From the NCBI RefSeq assembly GCF_014842075.1, contig NZ_JACYVA010000004.1:248001-312000 (forward strand): 64,000 nucleotides of DNA, read 5' to 3'. Below the pieces are notes generated by a model that saw only the letters and a list, made by a program, of their open reading frames with translations, was not told where the DNA came from and did no database searches. A program made the translations under genes and the position numbers. The first letter of the stretch is position 1; every line of letters starts with the position of its first letter. Origin of the DNA: Sphingomonas sp. CFBP 13720 (GTDB lineage: Bacteria > Pseudomonadota > Alphaproteobacteria > Sphingomonadales > Sphingomonadaceae). Below, one piece after another: positions 53,881-62,754 of the stretch.

Positions 53881-55950
53881 ATGCGGCGTAGTTTCGTCCT
53901 TACCACCCTGATGGCCTGCACCGCGCTGGCCGCGTGCTCCGTGGCGGAGCGCCCGGCGTTCAACGGCACGCCGCTTGCCGCCGCTACGCCGGAACTGCCG
54001 CCCGCGCCTGCACCCAAGCCGGAAATCGGCACGTTCGGCTTCGACGCCGCCGGCATGGATCGTTCGGTCCAGCCGGGCGACAATTTTTATAAATACGCCA
54101 ACGGCACGTGGGAACGCATCACGCCGATCCCGGCCGACAAGTCCAGCTTCGGCATGTTCACCACGCTCGACGACCTGTCGAAGACCCGGACCCGCGAACT
54201 GCTCGACGCGGCGAAGGCCGATCCGGCTTCGAAGATCGGCGTCGCCTATGCGAGCTTCCTCGACGATGCGGCGATCGAGGCGAAGGGGCTGGCCCCGATC
54301 CAGCCATGGCTGACCGAGATCAAGGGCCTGTCGTCGAAGGCCGGCTATGCCGCGCTTGCGGCAAAGGCGTCGCAGGCGGGCGTGGGCACGCCGTTCGGTG
54401 CCTATGTCGGTCCCGACGACAAGCAGCCCGACGTGTACGCGCTGCAGACGTCGCAGTCGGGCCTCGGCCTGCCCGACCGTGACTATTACCTGTCGACCGA
54501 CGCGAAGATGGTGGAACAGCGCAAGGCGTATGAAGCGCATCTGGCAAAGCTGCTGACGCTGGCCGGCGAGCCGGATGCCGCCGCCCGCGCCCGTGCCGTG
54601 ATGGCGTTCGAAACGCAGATCGCCCGGGCGCACTGGACGCGTATCCAGAGCCGCGACGCGAACAAGACCTATAACAAGATGACGGTCGCCGATCTGGCGC
54701 GCCGCGCTCCGGGCTTCGACTTCGCGAGCTATTTCCGTGGGATCGGCGCGGACACCACGACCGTGATCGTCGCACAGCCGACCGCGTTCACCGGGATGGC
54801 GAAGGTGATCGGTGCCGCCCGGCTGCCGGTGCTCAAGGACCAGTTGCTGCTCCGCTCGCTCGACGGCTTCGCCAGCGTGCTGCCCAAGGCGTTCGATGCA
54901 GAGAGTTTCGCGTTCTACGGCACGGTCCTGTCGGGCACGCCGCAGCAGGAGGAACGCTGGAAGCGCGGCGTCACCTTCACGTCGGACGCATTGGCCGACG
55001 ACGTCAGTCAGGCCTATGTCGCCAAATATTTCCCGCCCGCGACCAAGGCTGCGGCCGACGAACTGGTCCGCAACGTGACCGAGGCAATGGGCCGCCGCAT
55101 CGATCAACTCGACTGGATGGCCCCCGAAACCAAGGCGAAGGCGCGGGCCAAGCTGGCCGCTTTCACGCCCAAGATCGGCTATCCCGACCGGTGGCGCGAT
55201 ATGACCAACCTGACGATCACGCCGGGGGACGCATTCGGCAACATGCTGCGCGCGAACCAGTGGCAGCAGCGTGACAACGTGCAGCATCTGGGCAAGCCGA
55301 TCCAGAAATGGGAATGGTTCATGACCCCCATGACCGTGAACGCCTATGCGAACCCGGTGATGAACGAGATCGTGTTTCCCGCCGCGATCCTGCAACCGCC
55401 GTTCTTCGACCCGGCGGCCGATCCGGCGGTCAATTACGGCGCGATCGGCGCAGTGATCGGGCACGAGATCAGCCATCATTTCGACGATCAGGGGCGCAAG
55501 TACGACGTCAACGGCAGCCTGACCGACTGGTGGACGCCGGAAGACGTGAAGCGTTTCGACGAACGGACCGCAGCACTGGTCAAACAGTACGACGCCTACG
55601 AACCGCTGCCCGGCGTGCATGTGAAGGGCGAACTGACGCTGGGCGAGAACATCGCCGATCTGGCCGGGCTGACCGTGGCGTACGACGCCTACACCCACGC
55701 CTATCCCGGACCGCAGCCGGAGATCGAAGGGTTCACCGCCGAACAGCGTTTCTATCTCGGCTGGGCACAGGTGTGGCGTCGCACCTATCGCGAGGCGAAC
55801 CTGCGCCAGCGGCTGGTGACCGACTCCCACTCGCCGTCCGAACAACGGGCGTGGGTCGTCCGTAATCTTGACCCGTGGTACGCCGGCTACAAGCCGGGCG
55901 AGACGCAGCGGCTGTATCTTGCCCCTGCGCAGCGCGTCCGTATCTGGTGA
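53881..55950 (+). CDS. M13-family (neprilysin-like) metalloendopeptidase lipoprotein
   Basis: 689 residues. Lipoprotein signal MRRSFVLTTLMACTALAACS with lipobox LAAC. The zinc site HExxH is in IGHEISHHFDDQG and the downstream Glu in LGENIADLAGLTVAYDAY; NPVMNEIVFPAAILQPPFFD and WRRTYREANLRQRLVTDSHS and the C-terminal PGETQRLYLAPAQRVRIW match M13 peptidases. Predicted to be a periplasmic or membrane-bound oligopeptidase. The start has a weak GAGG site. A GC-rich hairpin follows. Confidence 0.93.
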   Translation: MRRSFVLTTLMACTALAACSVAERPAFNGTPLAAATPELPPAPAPKPEIGTFGFDAAGMDRSVQPGDNFYKYANGTWERITPIPADKSSFGMFTTLDDLSKTRTRELLDAAKADPASKIGVAYASFLDDAAIEAKGLAPIQPWLTEIKGLSSKAGYAALAAKASQAGVGTPFGAYVGPDDKQPDVYALQTSQSGLGLPDRDYYLSTDAKMVEQRKAYEAHLAKLLTLAGEPDAAARARAVMAFETQIARAHWTRIQSRDANKTYNKMTVADLARRAPGFDFASYFRGIGADTTTVIVAQPTAFTGMAKVIGAARLPVLKDQLLLRSLDGFASVLPKAFDAESFAFYGTVLSGTPQQEERWKRGVTFTSDALADDVSQAYVAKYFPPATKAAADELVRNVTEAMGRRIDQLDWMAPETKAKARAKLAAFTPKIGYPDRWRDMTNLTITPGDAFGNMLRANQWQQRDNVQHLGKPIQKWEWFMTPMTVNAYANPVMNEIVFPAAILQPPFFDPAADPAVNYGAIGAVIGHEISHHFDDQGRKYDVNGSLTDWWTPEDVKRFDERTAALVKQYDAYEPLPGVHVKGELTLGENIADLAGLTVAYDAYTHAYPGPQPEIEGFTAEQRFYLGWAQVWRRTYREANLRQRLVTDSHSPSEQRAWVVRNLDPWYAGYKPGETQRLYLAPAQRVRIW

Positions 55951-55956
55951 CGGCCA

Positions 55957-55987
55957 CCCCCTGCCTCGCCGAGGGTGGGGCAGGGGG
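55957..55987 (+). terminator. Hairpin after the M13 peptidase gene
   Basis: CCCCCTGCC (55957-55965) with GGCAGGGGG (55979-55987), 13-base loop, 6 bases after the stop. No T-run. The following 185 bases to cckA contain no gene I can support; they should carry the cckA promoter. Confidence 0.5.
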
Positions 55988-56171
55988 GCGGCACGGGCGG
56001 TATACGCGCCGCCCGTCGTGACGCCGGGTCCTGCGTCGCGATCCGCGAGACGCGCCGCAACCGGCCGCATGCCGCTCCGCATGGCCCTCTTGCCGTGACG
56101 CCCGCGCCTGCTGCGACGGATCGCGCAGGCGCGGCTTGACGCGGGGGTGCGAACCACCGCAACAGCCGGGA

Positions 56172-58556
56172 ATGGCGTCGCTTCCTTCCCGGTCTCCGTC
56201 CTCGTCGATCCCTGCGGCCATTGCCGGTGCCACCGGGCTGGCGGCGGGCGGGATCATGTTATGGACGCTCGATAACCTGTTGATCGCGGGTGCTTTCGTG
56301 GCGACGGCGTTGGTTCTTGCCGGCGCGATGCTGGCATGGCGTCGGATCGGTCCTTCGCGCGACAGCGGCGAAGCGACGATCGACTGGTCGGTCGCGCAGG
56401 CGCTTGCCGCCGCCAGTCCGCTCGCCTTGGCCGTGACCGACCGCGCGGGTCGGCTGATCTGCGCCAACGATCGCTATGCGCAGTTGTTCGGCGGCTACCA
56501 TACCCCGCCCGGCGTCGTTGCCGAAGGCGTCGATACCGCCACGCTTTCCGGCGCGGCGCGGGCGGCGTGGCGCGACGGTACGGCGACGGCGGCGCTGCGT
56601 CAGGGCGACGCGCCGCTGGCCGCCACCCTGACCCGTGCCGGTGACGCCATGATGGTCTGGCGGTTCGAGGGCGGACAGGCGGCGGCGCAGGCGGCGGACA
56701 TGCGGGCGATGATCGCGGGCGATCCGGGCGAACGGCTGGGATCGGTCGGCATCATGATCGCGCTGCTCGGTCCCGACGGCCGTATCCGCGCCGCCAATCG
56801 CGTTCTGCGCGCCCGTGCGATGGGCAGCGAGGATGCCGGGATCGAGGGGCGGGACTTCGCGCGCTTCCTCGTCACCGACAACCGTGGTCTCGTCCGTTTC
56901 GAGCGTGAGGGGATGGGCGGCGATCCGCTGCGGATACTCCAGATTCCGTTCGCCGACGATCCCGCCGGGCCGATGCTGGTCGCGATGCTGGACGAGGAGG
57001 AAGCGCCCGCCGGCCTGTTGCCGATGGCATCCCCCGGCGCATCGGGACAGGCGCGCGCACTGATCTCGCTGCTGCCGGTCGGCATGGCGCTGGTCGATCG
57101 CGACGGGCGTTTCCTGCACATGAACGAAGCCTTCGTCCGCGCGACCGGGGTCAACGCCGTCGCACCGCCACTTTATCCCGGCGACCTCGTCGTGCGCGAG
57201 GACAAGGCGGCGCTGGCCGACGCCGTCCGGCGTTTTGCGGGTGGTGCGCAGCACAGCGCCGACATGGCCGTCCGCCTAGCCGATCGTCCCGACGAACCGA
57301 TCGCGCTGTCGATCGGCGGCGCGCGTGGGCTGGGCGATGCCGCCGTCCTGCTGTCGCTGCGCGATACGGGGGAAGAGGGCAAGCTCAAGCGGCAGGTGGC
57401 GCAGGCGACGAAGATGCAGGCGGTCGGCCAGTTGGCTGGCGGCGTCGCGCATGATTTCAACAACATCCTGACCGCGATCATCGGCCATTGCGATCTGATG
57501 CTGATGCGCCATTCGCCCGGCGACAGCGATTATGACGACATTCAGCAGATTCGTGCGAATTCCAACCGCGCCGCCGCACTGACGCGCCAGTTGCTCGCCT
57601 TTTCCCGGCAACAGACGCTGCGGCCGCAGGTATTGCAGCTGCCCGACGTGATTTCGGAAGTTTCGAACCTGTTGAAGCGCTTGCTGGGTGAAACGGTGCA
57701 ACTGGTCGTCAATCATGGCCGCGGGCTTGGATCGGTTCGCGCCGATCCGGGGCAGCTCGAACAGGTAATCGTCAACCTTGCGGTCAATGCCCGCGACGCG
57801 ATGGTGTCGCGCTCACCCAATGGCGGCGGCACGCTGACGATCGAGACGCTGTCGACCAGCGCGCAACAGGTGCGGGCGATGCACGACGATGTGCTGCCGG
57901 TCGGCGACTATGTCACGCTCAGGGTGTGCGATACCGGCACCGGCATTCCGGCCGATATCCTGCCCAAGATTTTCGAGCCGTTCTTCACGACGAAGGAAGT
58001 GGGGAAGGGCACCGGTCTGGGCCTGTCGACGGTCTATGGCATCATCAAGCAGTCCGGCGGCTACATCTTCGCCGAATCGCGTGCCGGCCGTGGATCGGTG
58101 TTCACCATCCATCTGCCGGTGCACGCCGATGCGCCCAAGGCCGATGTCGCGCTGCCCCGGGCAAAGCCCGAACCGACCGAGCCGGCATGGGGGTCGGGCA
58201 CGATCCTGCTGGTCGAGGACGAGGACATGGTCCGTGCCATCGCCGAACGCGCGCTGACGCGGCAGGGCTACACCGTGCTCACCGCCGAACATGGTGAAGC
58301 CGCACTCGAACTACTTGCCGATCGCCCGCATATCGATCTGCTCATCTCCGACGTCGTCATGCCGACGATGGACGGACCGACTATGGTCCGGCACGTCCGT
58401 GACGCCTATCCGACGTTGCCGATCCTGTTCATGTCCGGTTATGCCGAGGAACAATTGCGCCGTTCGATTGATCTCGATCAAGTATCGTTTCTGCCCAAGC
58501 CGTTTTCCGTGCTACAACTGGCGACCGCAGCACGTGATGCACTGGCACAGTCGTAG
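56172..58556 (+). CDS. cckA: Cell-cycle hybrid histidine kinase CckA
   Basis: 794 residues. Two N-terminal membrane helices (about 20-60: [40 protein letters not shown]), PAS-like regions (about 80-290 and 300-410), HisKA with His427 in [20 protein letters not shown], HATPase ([20 protein letters not shown]) and a receiver with Asp727 in [20 protein letters not shown] and [20 protein letters not shown]. The HisKA and receiver match CckA, which in Caulobacter feeds phosphate to ChpT and then CtrA and CpdR. chpT and ctrA are not in the window. A stand-alone receiver follows. Confidence 0.93.
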   Translation: MASLPSRSPSSSIPAAIAGATGLAAGGIMLWTLDNLLIAGAFVATALVLAGAMLAWRRIGPSRDSGEATIDWSVAQALAAASPLALAVTDRAGRLICANDRYAQLFGGYHTPPGVVAEGVDTATLSGAARAAWRDGTATAALRQGDAPLAATLTRAGDAMMVWRFEGGQAAAQAADMRAMIAGDPGERLGSVGIMIALLGPDGRIRAANRVLRARAMGSEDAGIEGRDFARFLVTDNRGLVRFEREGMGGDPLRILQIPFADDPAGPMLVAMLDEEEAPAGLLPMASPGASGQARALISLLPVGMALVDRDGRFLHMNEAFVRATGVNAVAPPLYPGDLVVREDKAALADAVRRFAGGAQHSADMAVRLADRPDEPIALSIGGARGLGDAAVLLSLRDTGEEGKLKRQVAQATKMQAVGQLAGGVAHDFNNILTAIIGHCDLMLMRHSPGDSDYDDIQQIRANSNRAAALTRQLLAFSRQQTLRPQVLQLPDVISEVSNLLKRLLGETVQLVVNHGRGLGSVRADPGQLEQVIVNLAVNARDAMVSRSPNGGGTLTIETLSTSAQQVRAMHDDVLPVGDYVTLRVCDTGTGIPADILPKIFEPFFTTKEVGKGTGLGLSTVYGIIKQSGGYIFAESRAGRGSVFTIHLPVHADAPKADVALPRAKPEPTEPAWGSGTILLVEDEDMVRAIAERALTRQGYTVLTAEHGEAALELLADRPHIDLLISDVVMPTMDGPTMVRHVRDAYPTLPILFMSGYAEEQLRRSIDLDQVSFLPKPFSVLQLATAARDALAQS

Positions 58557-58612
58557 CCGGTCGGCGAAAATGGTTGCGGCGTTCCCGCTTTGACCGCTAA
58601 GGGCGATATCGT

Positions 58613-58966
58613 ATGACTTCGCCAGCGCGCATTCTCGTCGTTGAGGACGAGCCCCTGATCGCCATGATGCTTGAGGATTTCCTCGACATTCTTGGCAAGT
58701 CCGTTGCCGGGTCGGCGGACAGCGTCGCGACCGCCCTGGCCGCTATCGATGCGGGCGGGATCGATGCGGCGATTCTCGACGTCCATCTGCGCGGCGGTGA
58801 AAAGAGCTGGCCCGTCGCGGATCGCCTGACGCAGGCGGGCATACCCTTCGTGCTTGCGACCGGTGGGTCGGGCGACATGATAGAATCGACCCATCGCGAC
58901 CGTCCGGTCCTGTCCAAACCGTTCACGATGGACGGCGTGGAAAAGGCGCTCGACGCGCTGGGCTGA
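58613..58966 (+). CDS. Single-domain response regulator
   Basis: 117 residues, receiver domain only: ARILVVEDEPLIAMMLEDFL, phosphoacceptor Asp56 in AAILDVHLRGGE, the Thr of VLATGGS and Lys of VLSKPF. Lacks an output domain, so it acts by protein contact or as a phosphate sink. It lies 56 bases after cckA in the same direction, but may equally be controlled from its own promoter. The partner kinase is unknown. Confidence 0.92.
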   Translation: MTSPARILVVEDEPLIAMMLEDFLDILGKSVAGSADSVATALAAIDAGGIDAAILDVHLRGGEKSWPVADRLTQAGIPFVLATGGSGDMIESTHRDRPVLSKPFTMDGVEKALDALG

Positions 58967-58986
58967 GGTCTGCCATCAATCTTGAT

Positions 58987-59001
58987 GTTCCGCTCTTGTT
59001 C
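58987..59001 (+). promoter_or_regulatory. LexA (SOS) box upstream of recA
   Basis: GTTC at 58987-58990, 7 bases, GTTC at 58998-59001: the direct-repeat SOS box of alphaproteobacteria, without mismatch, 81 bases before the recA ATG. Confidence 0.85.
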
Positions 59002-59082
59002 CACGGGAACAAATGGCATACATGCCGTTCGACAGACGCGCGTTGAACCCTCGACGCGGTTGCTCTACGCGGGAGGCTGAAC

Positions 59083-60168
59083 ATGGCGGCAAACCTCAAG
59101 GTAATCGATAGCAAGATGGCGGCATCCAACGACAAGGCTGCGGGCGAACGGCAAAAGGCGCTCGACGCGGCACTGGCACAGATCGATCGGGCGTTCGGCA
59201 AGGGTTCGGCGATGAAGCTGGGCCAGAAGCAATCGATGGAGGTCGAGGTCATTTCGACCGGATCGCTTGGACTGGACATCGCGCTGGGCGTCGGCGGCTT
59301 GCCGCGCGGGCGCGTGATCGAGGTCTATGGTCCTGAATCTTCGGGCAAGACCACGCTGGCACTGCATGTGCTGGCAGAAGCGCAGAAGGGTGGCGGCACG
59401 GTCGCCTTCGTCGACGCCGAACATGCGCTCGACCCGGTCTATGCGAAGAAGCTGGGCGTCAATATCGACGAACTGATCGTGTCGCAGCCCGATACCGGCG
59501 AACAGGCGCTGGAAATCGTCGATACGCTGGTCCGGTCGAACGCGATCGACGTTCTGGTGGTCGATTCGGTCGCGGCATTGGTGCCGCGTGCCGAGATCGA
59601 GGGCGAGATGGGCGACAGCCATGTCGGGCTTCAGGCGCGACTCATGTCGCAGTCGCTGCGCAAGCTGACCGGATCGATCAGCCGTTCGCGCTGCATGGTG
59701 ATCTTCATCAACCAGCTGCGGATGAAGATCGGCGTGATGTACGGCAACCCCGAAACCACGACCGGCGGCAATGCGCTGAAATTCTACGCCTCGGTCCGTC
59801 TCGACATCCGTCGCATCGGCGCGATCAAGGACCGGGACGAAGTGATCGGCAACTCGACCCGCGTGAAGGTGGTCAAGAACAAGGTCGCACCGCCGTTCAA
59901 GCAGGTCGAATTCGACATCATGTACGGACAGGGCATCTCGAAGATCGGTGAAATGATCGATCTGGGGGTCAAGGCCGGGCTGGTCGAGAAATCGGGCGCA
60001 TGGTTCAGCTATGACAGCGTGCGGATCGGGCAGGGGCGTGAGAACGCCAAGACCTTCCTGAACGAGCATCCCGAACTGCGCGACAAGCTTGAGGCCGCGA
60101 TCCGATCGCGCACCGAAAAGGTCGCGGAAGAGATGATGGTCGGTCCCGACGCCGAGGACGATCTGTAG
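59083..60168 (+). CDS. recA: Recombinase RecA
   Basis: 361 residues. Walker [19 protein letters not shown], Walker [17 protein letters not shown]1/L2 loop regions ([35 protein letters not shown]) and the C-terminal domain with acidic tail PDAEDDL. Homologous recombination and LexA self-cleavage in the SOS response. Controlled by the SOS box upstream; followed by a hairpin. Confidence 0.98.
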   Translation: MAANLKVIDSKMAASNDKAAGERQKALDAALAQIDRAFGKGSAMKLGQKQSMEVEVISTGSLGLDIALGVGGLPRGRVIEVYGPESSGKTTLALHVLAEAQKGGGTVAFVDAEHALDPVYAKKLGVNIDELIVSQPDTGEQALEIVDTLVRSNAIDVLVVDSVAALVPRAEIEGEMGDSHVGLQARLMSQSLRKLTGSISRSRCMVIFINQLRMKIGVMYGNPETTTGGNALKFYASVRLDIRRIGAIKDRDEVIGNSTRVKVVKNKVAPPFKQVEFDIMYGQGISKIGEMIDLGVKAGLVEKSGAWFSYDSVRIGQGRENAKTFLNEHPELRDKLEAAIRSRTEKVAEEMMVGPDAEDDL

Positions 60169-60198
60169 GATCGTCCGGTTTGGTCGGGGCGAACGTTC

Positions 60199-60229
60199 AG
60201 GGTCCGTCGGCATCGTGCCGTCGGACCCT
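60199..60229 (+). terminator. recA terminator hairpin
   Basis: AGGGTCCG-T-CGGCA, TCG loop, TGCCG-T-CGGACCCT: a 13-bp stem with one T-T mismatch, 31 bases after recA, followed by TTC. Confidence 0.65.
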
Positions 60230-60354
60230 TCGCCGTTATACGGCGTTGCGGATGCATCGGGTTACCCGGAACGGTGCGGTCCGCACAGGTCGGCGAGTGT
60301 GACTTTCGTGACCTTTGGCCTGTTCCATGCCGCCAATCGATCGCAGGGGTTCGC

Positions 60355-60999
60355 ATGATCGTCGTCCATCACCTTGAAAACTCACGATCCCAGCGCGTGC
60401 TTTGGCTGCTGGAAGAACTGGGGCTGCCCTACGCCGTCAAGCGGTACGAACGGGACAAGACGACGATGCTGGCACCGCCCGAGCTTCGACGCATCCACCC
60501 GCTGGGCAAATCGCCCGTGATCGAGGACCCCTCGGCAGGAACGGGCAATGGATCGCTGGTCGTCGCCGAGACCGGCGCGATCGTCGAATATCTGGTGGAC
60601 AAGGGCGACGGCCGGCTGGGCGTGCCGGGCCACCGGCGGATGGCGCTGCATTACCGGCATTTCCTGCACTATGCCGAAGGCTCGCTGATGCCGCCGCTGC
60701 TGGTGAAACTGGTGCTGGGACGCGTGCCGCTGCTGGGCAAGGCGGCCCAGAAAAAGGTCCAGCCGATGATCGACGTGCATCTCGATTATGTCGAGGCGCA
60801 TCTGGCGAGCAATGACTGGTTCGCAGGCGACGCGATCACCGCCGCCGACGTCATGATGAGCTTTCCGCTGGAAGTGGCGCGCAGCCGGGCCGGTCTGGAC
60901 GCATCGCGACCCTATACCATCGCGTGGCTCGACCGTATCCATGCTCGCCCCGCCTATCGTGCGGCGCTCGCGGCGGGTGGCAGCTATGCCTATGCATAA
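60355..60999 (+). CDS. Glutathione S-transferase
   Basis: 214 residues. Start MIVVHHLENSRSQRVLWLLE after AGGGG; a longer frame from 60274 has no support. N-terminal thioredoxin fold with active Ser or Asn near residues 9-11 (LENSRSQ), HPLGKSPVIED and AETGAIVEYLVDKG (glutathione site), and an alpha-helical C domain with ITAADVMMSFPLEVARS. Single gene, followed by a histidine phosphatase gene 50 bases later in the same orientation. Confidence 0.9.
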   Translation: MIVVHHLENSRSQRVLWLLEELGLPYAVKRYERDKTTMLAPPELRRIHPLGKSPVIEDPSAGTGNGSLVVAETGAIVEYLVDKGDGRLGVPGHRRMALHYRHFLHYAEGSLMPPLLVKLVLGRVPLLGKAAQKKVQPMIDVHLDYVEAHLASNDWFAGDAITAADVMMSFPLEVARSRAGLDASRPYTIAWLDRIHARPAYRAALAAGGSYAYA

Positions 61000-61049
61000 C
61001 AACGATCTTTTTATGCAACCGTGACGATGGCGGCCGCGTTCGACGACGT

Positions 61050-61787
61050 ATGACTACTTGGCCTGCCACAATGTGGATCGTCCGGCATGGCGAGAGCGCC
61101 GGCAACGTCGCGCGCGACGCGGCGCACGCCAGCGGTGCCGATCGCATCGAACTTTCGGCCCGCGACGTCGATATCCCCTTGTCACCGCTGGGTAAGGAAC
61201 AGGCGTCGGCCCTGGGCAACTGGTTTGCGGCACAGCGACCAAGCGAGCGACCCGAACTGATCCTGTCGTCGCCCTATGTCCGCGCGCAAGACACCGCCCG
61301 GACGATCGCGGCGGCGCTCGGCGATCTGCCGCTGCGGATCGACGAACGGCTGCGCGAGAAGGAATTCGGCATCCTCGACGGCCTGACGACGCAGGGTGTC
61401 GCCGCATTGCAGCCGGATCAGGCAGAATTTCGCAGGCTGCTCGGCAAATTCTATCATCGCCCGCCCGGTGGCGAGAGCTGGTGCGACGTGGTGTTCCGCC
61501 TCCGCTCGATCCTCGACACGATCGCACTCCACCATGGCGGCCGTCGCGTCCTTATCGTCGCGCATCAGGTGGTGGTGCTGTGTCTGCGCTACGTGATCGA
61601 GGAATTGAGCGAGGCGGAGATACTCGCGATCGATCGCGAGGGCGACGTCGCGAACTGCTCGGTCACGGAATACCGTACCGATCCCGGGGGTCAGCCGCGC
61701 CTTGTCGGCTACAACGTCACCGCGCCGCTGGCTGGAGAAGCGGCGGTGACCACCGAAACTGCCGAACCAAAGGGAGTGCGCGGATGA
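61050..61787 (+). CDS. Histidine phosphatase (phosphoglycerate-mutase-like)
   Basis: 245 residues. RHG motif in MWIVRHGESAGNVARDAAH, SSPYVRAQDTARTIAA, Arg/Glu region LREKEFGILDG and the second His in VLIVAHQVVVLCLR. All catalytic residues present. Substrate unknown. Its stop overlaps the nnrD start (ATGA), so the two are co-translated, possibly linking phosphate removal with NAD(P)HX repair. Confidence 0.9.
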   Translation: MTTWPATMWIVRHGESAGNVARDAAHASGADRIELSARDVDIPLSPLGKEQASALGNWFAAQRPSERPELILSSPYVRAQDTARTIAAALGDLPLRIDERLREKEFGILDGLTTQGVAALQPDQAEFRRLLGKFYHRPPGGESWCDVVFRLRSILDTIALHHGGRRVLIVAHQVVVLCLRYVIEELSEAEILAIDREGDVANCSVTEYRTDPGGQPRLVGYNVTAPLAGEAAVTTETAEPKGVRG

Positions 61788-62659
61788 CCGATCCGATCGC
61801 GATCGACAGCGCATGGCTGGCTGCGAACCCGTTGCCGGTACATGGCGATGGCACCACGAAAGACAGCCGAGGCCGCGTGCTGATCGTCGGCGGATCGCGT
61901 TCGGTCCCGGGGGCAGTACGCCTTACCGCCGAAGCGGCGTTGCGCGCCGGGGCCGGAAAGGTCCGTGTCGCGACGATCGCGGAAGCATCCACGCTGTTGG
62001 GACTGCTAGTCCCGGAAGCAGGGATCGTCCCGCTGCCCGCCGGTCCCGATGGCGACATCGCCGGCGATGCGGCGGACGAACTGGCGCAGATTGCGGAAGG
62101 CGTCGATGCCGTGGTGATCGGTCCGGGGATCGTCGACGAAGACGTTGCCGCACGTCTGATCGACGCGATCGGTCGACGCATGTCGTCGGACGGCATGCTG
62201 TTGATCGATGCGGCGGCGATCGCCGCACTGGCGCGACTCGATACCGCTTCGATCCGTGCTCGATTGATCGTGACGCCGCATCATGGCGAAATGGCCGCGT
62301 TGACCGGCCAGTCGCTCGAAACGATCGTCGCCGATCCGATCGGGATCGCCACGCGTACTGCGGAAGAGCGACACGCAGTGGTCGCGCTGAAGGGTAGCAC
62401 GACGATCGTCGCCGCGCCGGGACAGGCCGCGCTCCGTTTCGGTGGCGGTGGGATCGGCATGGCGACCGGCGGATCGGGCGACGTACTGGCGGGTGCCATC
62501 GCGGCGCTGAGCGCCCGGGGCACCGATGCAGCGGTCGCGGCGGGGTGGGGCGTATGGCTCCACGGTCAGGCGGGCCGCCGCGCCGCGACGACGCACGGCC
62601 CGATCGGCTTTCTGGCGCGCGAGTTGTCGGCCGAGCTTCCCCGGTTGCTGCCGCAATAG
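61784..62659 (+). CDS. nnrD: ADP-dependent (S)-NAD(P)H-hydrate dehydratase
   Basis: 291 residues, ribokinase-like fold. Motifs GRVLIVGGSRSVPGAVRLTA, LRAGAGKVRVAT, VIGPGIVDED, LIVTPHHGEMAALTG and the signature GIGMATGGSGDVLAGAIAAL with the catalytic Asp. Repairs damaged NAD(P)H using ADP or ATP. The epimerase domain (NnrE) is not fused here. Coupled to the phosphatase gene. Confidence 0.93.
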   Translation: MTDPIAIDSAWLAANPLPVHGDGTTKDSRGRVLIVGGSRSVPGAVRLTAEAALRAGAGKVRVATIAEASTLLGLLVPEAGIVPLPAGPDGDIAGDAADELAQIAEGVDAVVIGPGIVDEDVAARLIDAIGRRMSSDGMLLIDAAAIAALARLDTASIRARLIVTPHHGEMAALTGQSLETIVADPIGIATRTAEERHAVVALKGSTTIVAAPGQAALRFGGGGIGMATGGSGDVLAGAIAALSARGTDAAVAAGWGVWLHGQAGRRAATTHGPIGFLARELSAELPRLLPQ

Positions 62660-62754
62660 CGATCGGTATCGATCGCGGCCTAACTCCCTGCGAATACATC
62701 CAGACCCGATATCAGGCAGTTGGATGAATCGATCCGCTGTTCCATATTTGTCCC

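Noticed and set aside
53731-56157. 808-residue minus-strand ORF opposite the M13 peptidase
   Set aside because: Antisense shadow with Arg/His-rich composition and no domain.
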